Positions 7,648-16,749 are shown, numbered from the stretch's first letter. The stretch: 27,297 nt of DNA from Thiorhodovibrio sp. (GCA_007128075.1 SKYD01000210.1:1-27297), one strand, 5' to 3'. A program made the numbers and translations. Notes: generated by a model from the letters alone, not told the origin.

Positions 7648-10600
7648 ATGCAGATGAAATTTCACAAAAAAGCGCGCTCCATGCCAGCAATTCGTGGCGA
7701 GCTACAAGCCTCGAACTTGCTCACTAAAATTATGGCGTGTCGGTATAGCATCAATTCGACTACGATAGCAAAATGGCGCAAGCGCAATTTCGCCATGTTC
7801 TTGGGCTTATTGATTCTGTTGATTTTAAGCACAACACCCGCGCTTGCGACTCCCTTGCCTCTGCAATTTGTGAAAAATGTTGGCCAATGGCAAGAGCAGG
7901 TGCATTATTTCACCCGCGCCGATGATCTTGACGCGCTGTTTTTGGATCGCGAGGTAGCACTGACGCTGCGTGATGAGTCCGCAACGACGACTTTCCGTTT
8001 ACGACCGCTGCAAGCAGCCGAAGGTGTAAAAATTGAGACGGGCAACCCACGACGCACTGTGGTTAACGATTATCGCGGCGCGGATCCTGCGCACTGGCAC
8101 ACGGCAATCCCAACCTATGATGATTTACGCTATGTAGATATCTATCCAGGAATTGATCTTCTTTTTCGTATCGATGAGCAACGCTTAGCATACGATTTGA
8201 TCATCGCACCTGGTGCTGATCCAGCGCAGATTCAACTCACGCTTGACGGGGCAGACACGCTTGCGATAGCCGATGATGGCAGTCTGTTAGCCACCTTGCC
8301 TAACGGTGGGATTTTTCGCCAGCCACCACCAGTAATCTATCAGACTTGTGATGATCGTCAACGCGAGCCAGTCACGGGTTCTTTTGAGCTGTACGATGAC
8401 ACTGTTTATGGTTTTCATTTAGATGAGTATGATTCCAACTGCCCGCTGGTGATTGATCCAACATTGGTGTATTCCAATTTTATTGGAGGGGCTGCCGATG
8501 AAACAGTGAGTGCATTACATGTCATTGACTCTGGTCCGAACATTGGCGCAACCATTGTGGCGGGAACCACCGCCTCAGCCAATTTTCCCAGTGATATTGA
8601 ACATGGCCCACGACGCGGCAAAGATGGTTTTCTGTATCAGCTCAATGCTGCTGGCGATGCACTGGATTTTGTCGTGTTGCTGGGTGGCAGCCGTGATGAT
8701 GAGGTGCGTGCATTTGCGCGTGATAACAGGGGACGGCTTTATGTTGCTGGTTTAACTGGCTCGATTGATTTTCCCATTGTCAATCCGCTGTTTGGGGTGT
8801 TAACCGGGCGCATCGATGCCTTTGTTGCCAAACTGAGCCCCAACGGTCAAGCTATTGAATTTTCGACTTATTTTGGTGGAAACGGCATCACTGCTGCTCA
8901 TGCAATCGCCCTCGATGCGCGTGATGGCAGTGGACATGTCTATATCGCGGGTATGACCACCGCAACCGATCTAACCGTGCGTGACCCTTTGCAGCCGACT
9001 TTAGCAGGGCGTGAAGATGGGTTTATTGCCCGTCTAACGGCGGATGGCTCTGCCTTGCGCTATGTGACCTATTTTGGCGGCACTGCGAATGACAGTATTG
9101 ATTCACTGATCGTTTCTGAAACTGGCGATTTGTTTTTTGCTGGCAATACCAACTCCCCGGCGACGGATCGTGATGACAATCCTGATTTTCCAATTAAACA
9201 TGCTCTACAGCCGACTTTGGGTGGTCGCCAAGATGGATTTTTGGCACGGATTGCTCGTGGTGGCAATGAGTTGGTGTTTAGTACCTATCTTGGCGGGTCA
9301 AATCATGATGTGTTGACCGATTTAGCGATGGATCAACAGGGGCATTATCTGATTAGCGGCTATACCAATTCAACGGATTGGCCAACGGTTAATGCACTCT
9401 ATCCTGACTATCCGCCAAACAGCCGTGCTGACAGCGGGGTGCTTGCTAAAATTGATCGTTCTGGACGCTTTTTACACTTCTCGACCTATCTCGGTGCGCT
9501 CGATAATGACCGCGCCTTTGCCGTTGCATCCGGGCGCCATGCCCATGGTTTTAGCACAATTGGTGCTAGCACCATTTATGTCGCTGGAATGACTGAATCC
9601 CATGCGTTTCCAGTGCATAACCCTTTTCGCAATTATCACTCTGGTAACGGCGATGGATTTTTAATGGCGTTAGATCCTTGCGGTCAGGTCATTGAATTTT
9701 CAACTTATTTTGGTGGTTCAGAGGCTGATGCTATCCTCAAGCTTGCATCTCATACCACTCGTGGTCATGTGATCTTTGCTGGCAATACGCAACAAGAGCG
9801 TAACGCTGCGTTGTTTCCCAGAAAAGGAGTATTTTCAGAGCATAATGGGCGATTGGATACCTTTGTTGGTCGTTTTGACATCAATCATCTTCGCCGTACC
9901 GTCCCTGAGTTTCAGCTTCAATGCAACACAAATCCGATTCATCCAGAAGCACCATCGTGGAAAAACGAGATTCCTTTTACATTACGATTGCAAGATCCAA
10001 TTCGTGCTGGAATCATTGCGTTTTTAACCCGTGTCTATTATGACCCGGAGGTTCTTGGGCTGGAGATTGCCGACCCGCTGAATCCAGATCCTGCTTTTTT
10101 TGAATGGACTGATATCGCACCTCTTAATGCTGAGACCACCTATAAGCGAGCGGAAATTATCGAGCCAGGTGTCCTAGAATTAGAAGTCTATCAAGGTGTT
10201 GCCAATGCCATTGCTTTAAATACCCATAGAGTTGAATTGGCAACGCTAAAATTTTATTTAAATGAAATTGGCACTGCTGATGCCTCGCCACTGCCATCGA
10301 AACAGACACGAGTCACCATCCAACAGCAGGCATCAGCCGCGGTTGTCGGCAATCTCGATACTGTAATTTCCGGATTAACCGGTGCTCGCTGGATTGAGCG
10401 CCGTTGTAACAATGTACTCGGCGATTGTGATTGCAGCGGTCAGGTGCAGCTTTTTGAGGTGCAAGCGGCTGTTACCGAATCAATCAAAAATCCAGCCCAC
10501 CCTCCGATTTGCGTTAAACGCAATTATGCAACTATGGAGCCGGGTGATTTAGAGGAAATCATCCGCCATTACCTTCATCGAACCCAGGAAACTGCAACAC

Positions 10601-11634
10601 AAGCAGCATTGTCGGCATCACAACTGCGTGTCTCGCAACATAGTAATCAATCATTCGCTCAACAGCAGCACAGCAATCAACTGACATTTGGTATTCCACA
10701 GGTTCAGGGCAGAATGGTGAACTATGATTTGACCCTGACCGCAACGGATGCCCCCTCGGTGTTGACCGCAGACCTGCTTTATGATCCAGATGCCGTCTCG
10801 AGCCTTGCCGTCACCACCGGTGCTGCAGCCGCTAGTGTTGGTAAACAGGTGCAATACAATGTGGTTGAACCGGGCTGGCTGCGCGTGGTCGTTTATGGGA
10901 TCAACCAAACTGTGATTCCCAACGGCGTGGTGGCGAGCGTGAATCTGAGCTTAGCGCCAGCACAGCGTCTTGAAACCCTGTCTTTGGATTTACTCGCTCA
11001 GGCCGCAACCTCGACCCTGCGCAATGCGACCTTGGAGACCAATGCGGTTATTGTTGGTCAGCCAACGGCGATCCGCGAAACCGCTGCTTGGAAGGTTGCC
11101 GAGATTTATCTGGCAACTCTAGGCTATGCCCCTGACAACGAAGGATTGAACTACTGGGTTGAGAATATTGAAACCCACCCCGAATGGACACCACTCACTG
11201 TTGCGCAAAGCTTTTTTGATCAGCCATTAGTCCAGGCACAATACCCAATCGAGGACGGCTTTACGCCTTTTATCGAGGCACTGTATCGCAATCTTTTTGG
11301 TCGTGCTCCCGATGCTGATGGACATGCCTATTGGCTCAACGCACTCAATCGCGGTCAGATTGCCCGCAACCAGATGATTATCTCCTTACTCAATGGTGGG
11401 TGGAATAATCCAAGCCCCGAGGCGCGTGCTGATATGCAGCGTTTTAGCAATCGCGTCCGTGTCGCCTTGGCCTTTGCGGATTATCAGGCAGAGCATCAGA
11501 TCGTCTATAGCACACGCTCCCCGGAAGAGCAGGCACGCCTTCGTCAAGCTGGGCGTGAGATTCTAAGCCAAGTCACTCAAGACGAAGCGAGTGTGACAGC
11601 GGCAATCCACCGCATCCCCTCGTTATTGGATTAG
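7648..11634 (+). CDS. Large exported protein: SBBP propeller repeats, cohesin-like and dockerin-like domains, DUF4214
   Basis: A 1328-residue protein of unknown role. A basic stretch (KWRKRN) and a hydrophobic core end in a signal-peptidase-like site PALA-T near residue 67. ATG 7648 has AAGG upstream; ATG 7732 would give a more usual signal peptide of about 39 residues. Residues ~74-270 resemble the domain that commonly precedes SBBP repeats (FVKNVGQW; DUF7948 as I recall). Seven SBBP-like propeller repeats follow (about 274-748), each opening with a version of EFSTYFGG and containing a VYIAGMT-like strand. Next come a cohesin-like beta domain (~755-905), a dockerin-like segment (GDCDCSGQVQLFEV, ~926), a second cohesin-like domain (~1011-1137) and a DUF4214-like helical domain (~1146-1320; LYRNLFGRAPDADG). 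Probably exported or cell-surface; function, partners and secretion route cannot be deduced. Confidence 0.85.
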   Translation: MQMKFHKKARSMPAIRGELQASNLLTKIMACRYSINSTTIAKWRKRNFAMFLGLLILLILSTTPALATPLPLQFVKNVGQWQEQVHYFTRADDLDALFLDREVALTLRDESATTTFRLRPLQAAEGVKIETGNPRRTVVNDYRGADPAHWHTAIPTYDDLRYVDIYPGIDLLFRIDEQRLAYDLIIAPGADPAQIQLTLDGADTLAIADDGSLLATLPNGGIFRQPPPVIYQTCDDRQREPVTGSFELYDDTVYGFHLDEYDSNCPLVIDPTLVYSNFIGGAADETVSALHVIDSGPNIGATIVAGTTASANFPSDIEHGPRRGKDGFLYQLNAAGDALDFVVLLGGSRDDEVRAFARDNRGRLYVAGLTGSIDFPIVNPLFGVLTGRIDAFVAKLSPNGQAIEFSTYFGGNGITAAHAIALDARDGSGHVYIAGMTTATDLTVRDPLQPTLAGREDGFIARLTADGSALRYVTYFGGTANDSIDSLIVSETGDLFFAGNTNSPATDRDDNPDFPIKHALQPTLGGRQDGFLARIARGGNELVFSTYLGGSNHDVLTDLAMDQQGHYLISGYTNSTDWPTVNALYPDYPPNSRADSGVLAKIDRSGRFLHFSTYLGALDNDRAFAVASGRHAHGFSTIGASTIYVAGMTESHAFPVHNPFRNYHSGNGDGFLMALDPCGQVIEFSTYFGGSEADAILKLASHTTRGHVIFAGNTQQERNAALFPRKGVFSEHNGRLDTFVGRFDINHLRRTVPEFQLQCNTNPIHPEAPSWKNEIPFTLRLQDPIRAGIIAFLTRVYYDPEVLGLEIADPLNPDPAFFEWTDIAPLNAETTYKRAEIIEPGVLELEVYQGVANAIALNTHRVELATLKFYLNEIGTADASPLPSKQTRVTIQQQASAAVVGNLDTVISGLTGARWIERRCNNVLGDCDCSGQVQLFEVQAAVTESIKNPAHPPICVKRNYATMEPGDLEEIIRHYLHRTQETATQAALSASQLRVSQHSNQSFAQQQHSNQLTFGIPQVQGRMVNYDLTLTATDAPSVLTADLLYDPDAVSSLAVTTGAAAASVGKQVQYNVVEPGWLRVVVYGINQTVIPNGVVASVNLSLAPAQRLETLSLDLLAQAATSTLRNATLETNAVIVGQPTAIRETAAWKVAEIYLATLGYAPDNEGLNYWVENIETHPEWTPLTVAQSFFDQPLVQAQYPIEDGFTPFIEALYRNLFGRAPDADGHAYWLNALNRGQIARNQMIISLLNGGWNNPSPEARADMQRFSNRVRVALAFADYQAEHQIVYSTRSPEEQARLRQAGREILSQVTQDEASVTAAIHRIPSLLD

Positions 11635-11643
11635 AAAACATTC

Positions 11644-11697
11644 CGAACGAATAGCCGCAGCAGTCGTTCGACGGTGGGCTGCCCCCGCCGTTGGACG
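11644..11697 (+). promoter_or_regulatory. Two mutually exclusive hairpins between the exported-protein gene and pabBC
   Basis: CGAACGA (11644-11650) can pair with TCGTTCG (11664-11670). Alternatively CGTTCGACGGTGGG (11665-11678) can pair with CCCGCCGTTGGACG (11684-11697) in a 14-bp stem containing three G-T wobbles, with a 5-nt loop. The two structures share 11665-11670, so only one can form at a time. The larger hairpin is terminator-like but lacks a T-run. It sits 11 nt after one stop codon and 24 nt before the pabBC start. Confidence 0.45.
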
Positions 11698-11721
11698 CTA
11701 GAATGCGTTTAAATCCCCCGC

Positions 11722-13428
11722 ATGAACATATTTTTCAAACTGCGCCAGGGGTGGTGGCATTTTCAAGCACCAGTGGATGCACTTGTGGTCACGGATGCAG
11801 CGGATGTGCGTCCAGCGTTGCGTTATCTGGAGCAGCGCATTGAACGCGAGCAGCTCTATGCGGCGGGCTATGTCAGTTATGAGGCGGCGGCGGGTTTTGG
11901 GCTGAGTGTGCGCCCACCGATTGCTGCGTTGCCGTTGCTGTGGTTTGGTTTGTATCGGGCGCCGCAGCGGCTGGCGCTGTTGCCTCCCACGCATGGTGAC
12001 TATCAGCTTGGTCGTTGGCAACTGCCGCTGACTCTGCCCGAGTATCAACAACAGATTGACCGCATCAAGGCACTTCTTGCCGCTGGGGTCAGCTATCAGA
12101 TGAACTATACCCTCAGCCAACAGACTGCGTTTGTTGGCGATCCGTGGCGGCTACTGCATGTGTTTAATCGTGAACCCGCGAGCTATCTTGCCTATCTTGA
12201 TCTTGGCGAACAGGTGATCGTCTCAGCTTCTCCAGAATTATTTTTTCGGCGGCGCGGCAAAAAAATTTGGATGCGCCCGATGAAAGGCACAGCTCCGCGT
12301 GGTCGCAATAGCACAGAAGATCAGCGTGCCGCCGCGCAGTTGCGCCATTCAAGCAAAGAACGCGCCGAAAATCTGATGATCGTCGATATGGTGCGCAACG
12401 ATCTGGGGCGCATCGCCGAGCTTGGCTCGGTGCGGGTGCCTGAATTATTTGCCATTGAGCGTTATCGCACTCTGTTACAGATGACCTCGACCGTTACTGC
12501 CCACACCAAAGCCCCGCTTGATCAGCTCTTTGCCGCACTGTTTCCCTGCGCTTCGGTGACAGGAGCACCCAAGGTTGAGACCATGCGCCAGCTTGCTGCG
12601 CTAGAGACTTCACCACGCGGAGTTTACACTGGCGCTATCGGCTGGATTGCGCCGCAACGGCGGGCTTGTTTTGCGGTCGCCATTCGCACCGCACAGATTG
12701 ATCTCCGCCAGCAGCGGTTAATTTATGGCACTGGAAGTGGCATCGTGTGGGACGCTGATGCCGCTGCCGAATATGCCGAATGCCAACTAAAAACACGGGT
12801 GATGCAGCCCACCACCACTGATTTTGAGTTACTCGAAACCCTGCGCTGGGAGCCAGACCGTGGCTATTGGCTGTATCAGCGTCATCTGAAGCGGCTCTAT
12901 GCTAGTGCGGATTATTTTCATTTTGTGTGTCGCCCCGACATGGTGGCACAAGCACTGTTGCTTCAGGCGCGAAATTTGCGCGCAGCGGCGAAGATTCGGC
13001 TGTTGGTCAATGCCCAAGGCGATGTACGCACCCAAGCGCAGCCTCTGCCCGCTGCGGCAACTCGTCCACTGCGAGTGGCATTGGCGCAGCAGCCAATCGA
13101 TCCGCAAACCCCGTGGCTATACCACAAAACCACGCGCCGCGATCTATATACCAGAGCACGGGCGGCTCGTCCCGATTGCGATGAGGTGTTGCTATGGAAT
13201 CCAGCAGGGCAGGTGACAGAAGCAACCACAGCAAATCTGGTGGTCGTTCGTGATGGGCAATGGCTCACGCCCACTGTCGATTGCGGGCTGTTGCCTGGCA
13301 CTTTTCGTGCTCAGTTACTGGCTGATGGGCTGATTGCCGAGGCGATCATAGAGCGCGAGCACTTAAAACATGCGGTGATTTTTTTAATTAACTCAGTGCG
13401 CGGCTGGCAGGTGGCACAGTTGATTTGA
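11722..13428 (+). CDS. pabB: Aminodeoxychorismate synthase component I fused to aminodeoxychorismate lyase (PabB-PabC)
   Basis: Bifunctional cytoplasmic enzyme of p-aminobenzoate and folate synthesis, 568 residues. Residues ~1-355 are a chorismate-binding PabB domain. The motif PMKGT carries Lys188, the PabB-specific lysine that TrpE-type enzymes replace with Ala. ENLMIVDMVRNDLGR and the TGAPK motif (FPCASVTGAPKVETM) are intact, as is YGTGSGIVWDAD. Residues ~365-568 are a class IV aminotransferase fold equivalent to PabC (4-amino-4-deoxychorismate lyase), with the PLP lysine in LYHKTTRR (Lys469) and a LLPGT motif near the end. The glutaminase subunit PabA is not in the window. No good ribosome-binding site precedes ATG 11722, and a hairpin lies just upstream. 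The gene is convergent with the phosphatase gene, with 7 nt between stop codons. Confidence 0.93.
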   Translation: MNIFFKLRQGWWHFQAPVDALVVTDAADVRPALRYLEQRIEREQLYAAGYVSYEAAAGFGLSVRPPIAALPLLWFGLYRAPQRLALLPPTHGDYQLGRWQLPLTLPEYQQQIDRIKALLAAGVSYQMNYTLSQQTAFVGDPWRLLHVFNREPASYLAYLDLGEQVIVSASPELFFRRRGKKIWMRPMKGTAPRGRNSTEDQRAAAQLRHSSKERAENLMIVDMVRNDLGRIAELGSVRVPELFAIERYRTLLQMTSTVTAHTKAPLDQLFAALFPCASVTGAPKVETMRQLAALETSPRGVYTGAIGWIAPQRRACFAVAIRTAQIDLRQQRLIYGTGSGIVWDADAAAEYAECQLKTRVMQPTTTDFELLETLRWEPDRGYWLYQRHLKRLYASADYFHFVCRPDMVAQALLLQARNLRAAAKIRLLVNAQGDVRTQAQPLPAAATRPLRVALAQQPIDPQTPWLYHKTTRRDLYTRARAARPDCDEVLLWNPAGQVTEATTANLVVVRDGQWLTPTVDCGLLPGTFRAQLLADGLIAEAIIEREHLKHAVIFLINSVRGWQVAQLI

Positions 13429-13435
13429 TACCTGA

Positions 13436-14221
13436 TCAGTTCGCATTGGCTGTTGGCAGTGCGTTGACGCGCAGCAAGGCAACGGTGATGTTGTCATTGC
13501 CACCGCGTTTACATGCCAGCGTGACCAAGGTCTCAGCGGCAGTATCAAGCGAGTCTTCAACAGCCACCAACACATTACGAATCTCGGTATGCGGCAGCAT
13601 TCCAGTTAAACCATCGGTGCAAAACAGATAAATATCACCAGGGGCAATCTTGGTGGAAGCGGTGGTGGCCTTGACCCTTGAGGACGAACCCAGGGCGCGG
13701 GTGAGCACATTATCGGTAATGCCGTACTCACGGGCTTCCTCAAGCGAGGGGAAAAAGCCTTGATCAACAACCTCTTGGATGAAGGAATGATCGCGAGTGA
13801 GCTGGTCTAACACCCCGTCGCGCAGCCGATAGAGACGCGAGTCGCCAACATGACCATACACCAGCCAGTCATGGCCAACATAGCCCATGACCACTGTGGT
13901 GCCCATGCCAGCATATTCGGGATGTTCTTTGGAACTTTTGAGAATGGCGCTGTTGGCTTCGTCAACCACTGCCTCGGTGAGTAACTGCGCCATGCGTGGG
14001 GTTTCGCGCGACGGTAGCCGCTCCTCAAAACGCTGGCTGATCAGATCAACGGCGGTGCGGCTGGCGACCTCGCCGGCGCTGGCACCGCCCACCCCATCAG
14101 CAACCACCACCAGATTCAGTTGCGGATGCACTGCAACAGCGTCCTCATTGCCTGTCCGCACCACACCGCGATCAGTTCGCCAGGCAAATTCAAGGGAGGG
14201 GAATGTGTGTTGATCCGTCAA
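13436..14221 (-). CDS. PP2C-family serine/threonine protein phosphatase (Stp1/PrpC type)
   Basis: Metal-dependent Ser/Thr phosphatase of 261 residues, the compact bacterial single-domain size. Conserved metal-binding acidic motifs are present: RTGNEDA (Asp27), ADGVGGASAGE (Asp42), GDSRLYRLR, FCTDGLTGML and the C-terminal GGNDNITV. TTG at 14221 is taken as start because GAGGA lies 7 nt upstream and no ATG lies near the domain edge. Such enzymes usually oppose a Hanks-type kinase or sit in type VI secretion or signalling clusters; no kinase or forkhead-associated partner is visible here. It is the last of nine minus-strand genes and follows dsbC by 43 nt. The physiological target is unknown. 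Confidence 0.93.
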   Translation of the reverse strand: MTDQHTFPSLEFAWRTDRGVVRTGNEDAVAVHPQLNLVVVADGVGGASAGEVASRTAVDLISQRFEERLPSRETPRMAQLLTEAVVDEANSAILKSSKEHPEYAGMGTTVVMGYVGHDWLVYGHVGDSRLYRLRDGVLDQLTRDHSFIQEVVDQGFFPSLEEAREYGITDNVLTRALGSSSRVKATTASTKIAPGDIYLFCTDGLTGMLPHTEIRNVLVAVEDSLDTAAETLVTLACKRGGNDNITVALLRVNALPTANAN

Positions 14222-14264
14222 GCTGTTGTCCTCACGCTCAGTTCACCGCCGCTCATACACAAAA

Positions 14265-14984
14265 CTATTGATCCAACATGGTCGCTAATTGTGCGGCTGG
14301 AACATAGCCAGGAATCATGCGGCCATCGTCGAGCACAATCGCTGGTGTGCCACGAATCCCCATCTGTTGGCCAAGTTCCAGATGTGCTTTGACCGGATGC
14401 GAACAGGTTTTGTTGGGGATCGATTCGCCATTTTTTGCCTTGGTCATCGCGGCATGTGGATCATCAGCACACCACACCGAAACCGCTTTGGTGTATGATG
14501 GCGTATTCTCTCCGCTGCGCGGATAAAACAGATAGCGCACGCTGATTCCAGCAGCATGATATTCATCAATCTGCTGATGCAGCCGCCGACAATAGCCGCA
14601 GTCGATGTCAGTAAACACCGTCACCTGGTGACTGGCATCAGGGGCATCAAAGGTCAGCGTCATCGATTCATCCAAAGTGGCAAAGGTGCGCCGCCGCGCA
14701 TCCGCTTGTGCGGTCTCGGTAAGGTCCTCGCGGGTCTCTAAATTGACAATTGCCCCGTCGATGAGATAGCGACCATCGCCAGTGACAAACATCACCTGCG
14801 GCCCGATATCGACCTGAAACAAATTGGCAATCGGCGTTGGCTGCACTGAAGTTGGCGGATGATCGGGCAAGACTTTCGCCAGCGCGGCACGAATCACCGC
14901 CGCCTCATCGGCGACAGCCAGCAAGGGCGCGATCAGCACCAGCCCACCAATCAGCCCCCAAAATCTCTTGAAATGATTTGTCAT
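14265..14984 (-). CDS. dsbC: Periplasmic protein disulfide isomerase DsbC
   Basis: Reshuffles wrong disulfide bonds in periplasmic proteins and is kept reduced by DsbD. The 239-residue precursor has a signal peptide ending near AVA-DEAA (about residue 25). A small N-terminal dimerisation domain follows (to about residue 85), then a thioredoxin-fold domain. The active site CGYC is at residues 129-132, the cis-proline loop is GTPA, and two further cysteines (VWC and NKTC) fit the structural disulfide of DsbC. ATG 14984 is preceded by TGAGGA at ideal spacing. A TATACT hexamer lies just upstream, in the 45-nt gap after ribD, but its -35 match is poor. Confidence 0.95.
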   Translation of the reverse strand: MTNHFKRFWGLIGGLVLIAPLLAVADEAAVIRAALAKVLPDHPPTSVQPTPIANLFQVDIGPQVMFVTGDGRYLIDGAIVNLETREDLTETAQADARRRTFATLDESMTLTFDAPDASHQVTVFTDIDCGYCRRLHQQIDEYHAAGISVRYLFYPRSGENTPSYTKAVSVWCADDPHAAMTKAKNGESIPNKTCSHPVKAHLELGQQMGIRGTPAIVLDDGRMIPGYVPAAQLATMLDQ

Positions 14985-15029
14985 AGAATATCCTCAGTAT
15001 AAAGTGTGCGGCATCTCAGCCACGAAATT

Positions 15030-16175
15030 TCATTGCATCATACCATTATCTGGCAGGGCAATGATCCGCAGATCGGAGCCAATTGGTCGCCAGTCGATGA
15101 TTGTTAATTGCCGCCGTTGCGTCATTTGCTCAAGTGCGGGGAGATGAAATAATCCGCGTGCGCTATCGCCCATGAGATGCGGGGCAAGATAGAGCCGAAT
15201 CTCGTCGATCAGTCCGGCGGTTAAGGCAGCGCCAGCCAGGGTTGCACCAGCTTCAATCAATAACTCATTGATTTCACGCTCGGCAAGCCGGGTCATCAGG
15301 CGCGTCAGGTCAACCTGGGTGCCGCTGGCATCAGGGCAGGTGATCAGTTCAGCGCCAGCGGCGAGCAATGCTGCTGCTCGAGGGTGGGTTGTGTCAGCGC
15401 AGGTGGCGATCAGAGTTTGCCCGCGCAGATGCAGCAAACGCGCTGCTGACGGGGTGCGCAGGCGGCTATCAACGATCACCCGCAGCGGCTGGCGCAGCAC
15501 ATGATCGTCAAGCGGCGGCGCGTCTGTGTGTGGATCAAGCCGCACATTGAGCGCTGGATCATCAGCCAACACCGTGCCAATGCCAGTGACAATCGCACTC
15601 GACGCGGCGCGCAGTCGCTGGACATCGCGGCGCGAATCTTCACCGCTAATCCATTTGCTGCTGCCATCAGCCAGCGCCGTGCGACCATCGAGACTGGCGG
15701 CGAGTTTGCAGCACACCCACGGACGCTGCCGGGTCATGCGCTGGATAAATCCGCGATTGAGCTGCTGTGCGGCGGATTCAAGCACGCCGACATCGACAGC
15801 AATCCCAGCGGCGGTAAGCTGTGCCACTCCCTGACCAGCAACAGCGGGGTTGGGGTCGATCATCGCTGCCACCACCCGCCCCACCTTGGCAGCAATTAAC
15901 GCCTCAGTGCAGGGCGGGGTGCGGCCATGATGGGCGCATGGCTCTAGGTTGACATAGACCGTCGCCCCTCGTGCCCGCTCACCTGCTTCAGCCAGAGCTT
16001 GCCGCTCGGCATGGGCTTGTCCAGCTTGGGCATGATAGCCCTCGCCAACGCACTGCCCATCACGAACCAGCACACAGCCAACCCGTGGATTAGGGTGCGT
16101 GCTGTAATAACCGCGCTTGGCAAGTCGCAGCGCCCGCGCCATCCATAAACTGTCCGTCGTCGCATTGTGCGGCAT
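15030..16175 (-). CDS. ribD: Riboflavin biosynthesis deaminase/reductase RibD
   Basis: Bifunctional enzyme of riboflavin synthesis: it deaminates the pyrimidine intermediate made by GTP cyclohydrolase II, then reduces its ribosyl chain with NADPH. It is 381 residues long, normal for the family. The N-terminal zinc deaminase domain has H55-A-E57 and the PC...C motif with C80 and C89 (EPCAHHGRTPPC). The reductase domain starts near residue 145 (KLAASLDGRTA, then SKWISGEDSR). The start codon lies 4 nt after the gcvR-like stop, without its own ribosome-binding site, so translational coupling is likely. No FMN riboswitch and no ribE/ribBA/ribH genes are in the window. Confidence 0.96.
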   Translation of the reverse strand: MPHNATTDSLWMARALRLAKRGYYSTHPNPRVGCVLVRDGQCVGEGYHAQAGQAHAERQALAEAGERARGATVYVNLEPCAHHGRTPPCTEALIAAKVGRVVAAMIDPNPAVAGQGVAQLTAAGIAVDVGVLESAAQQLNRGFIQRMTRQRPWVCCKLAASLDGRTALADGSSKWISGEDSRRDVQRLRAASSAIVTGIGTVLADDPALNVRLDPHTDAPPLDDHVLRQPLRVIVDSRLRTPSAARLLHLRGQTLIATCADTTHPRAAALLAAGAELITCPDASGTQVDLTRLMTRLAEREINELLIEAGATLAGAALTAGLIDEIRLYLAPHLMGDSARGLFHLPALEQMTQRRQLTIIDWRPIGSDLRIIALPDNGMMQ

Positions 16176-16179
16176 AGAG

Positions 16180-16722
16180 TTAAAAATTCTTCAACGGCTC
16201 CAGCGCGGAATCGAGGTTGAGGGTATCGCAATATTCCATAAATTCATCGCGCAGACTGCCGATATGGGTGTCAGCAGGAATCCCAACGGTGATGTGTACT
16301 GCAAACATCGGGGCACCAGTATGAGGTGCTGGATAGGTGTTGGTTACCATATCCTCGATATTGATGTTGCGGTCGGCAAAAAAGCCCGCCAACTGATTGA
16401 CGATCCCCGGATGATCCATCGCAATGACATCGACAATATAGGGAATTTTGTTGCCACCGTATTTGCGCTCGCTGGTGCGCTTGCTAATAATCGTCAGCCC
16501 CAGGGTGCGCTCAAGCTCAGGCAGCGCGTTTTCGATCTTCGCTAGCGTGTTCCACTTGCCTTCGACCAGCAAGATCGCGGCAAATTCGCCGCCTAAAACG
16601 GTCATACGGCTATCTTCGATGCTGCATCCTTGCTCCAAAATCGCTCGCGAGAGTCGATTGACAATGCCGGGGTGATCCTCACCCAAGGCAGATAAGACCA
16701 TGAAGGTTTTTTTAGTGCTCAT
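16180..16722 (-). CDS. gcvR: GcvR-like regulator with two ACT domains
   Basis: A 180-residue protein of two tandem ACT domains (about residues 5-85 and 92-170). Each begins with the ACT signature (EDHPGIVNRLS and MDHPGIVNQLA). This is the layout of GcvR, which in enteric bacteria binds GcvA and represses the glycine cleavage operon when glycine is low. No gcvA or gcvTHP genes are in the window, so the role is inferred from architecture; a general amino-acid-sensing role is possible. ATG 16722 is chosen with GGAG 4 nt upstream; a TTG at 16737 would be a poor start. It lies 27 nt after ppc and 4 nt before ribD, probably in one transcript. Confidence 0.82.
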   Translation of the reverse strand: MSTKKTFMVLSALGEDHPGIVNRLSRAILEQGCSIEDSRMTVLGGEFAAILLVEGKWNTLAKIENALPELERTLGLTIISKRTSERKYGGNKIPYIVDVIAMDHPGIVNQLAGFFADRNINIEDMVTNTYPAPHTGAPMFAVHITVGIPADTHIGSLRDEFMEYCDTLNLDSALEPLKNF

Positions 16723-16749
16723 AAAGCTCCATCCCAAAGGGTGAATAGT

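Noticed and set aside
8467..9890. Internal repeats in the large exported gene as mobile or CRISPR-type DNA
   Set aside because: The similarity follows the protein-level SBBP repeat with variable spacing of about 195-216 bp. There are no conserved direct repeats with unique spacers.
16176..16240. FMN riboswitch before ribD
   Set aside because: ribD starts 4 nt after the gcvR-like stop, so there is no room for a leader, and the conserved RFN elements are absent.
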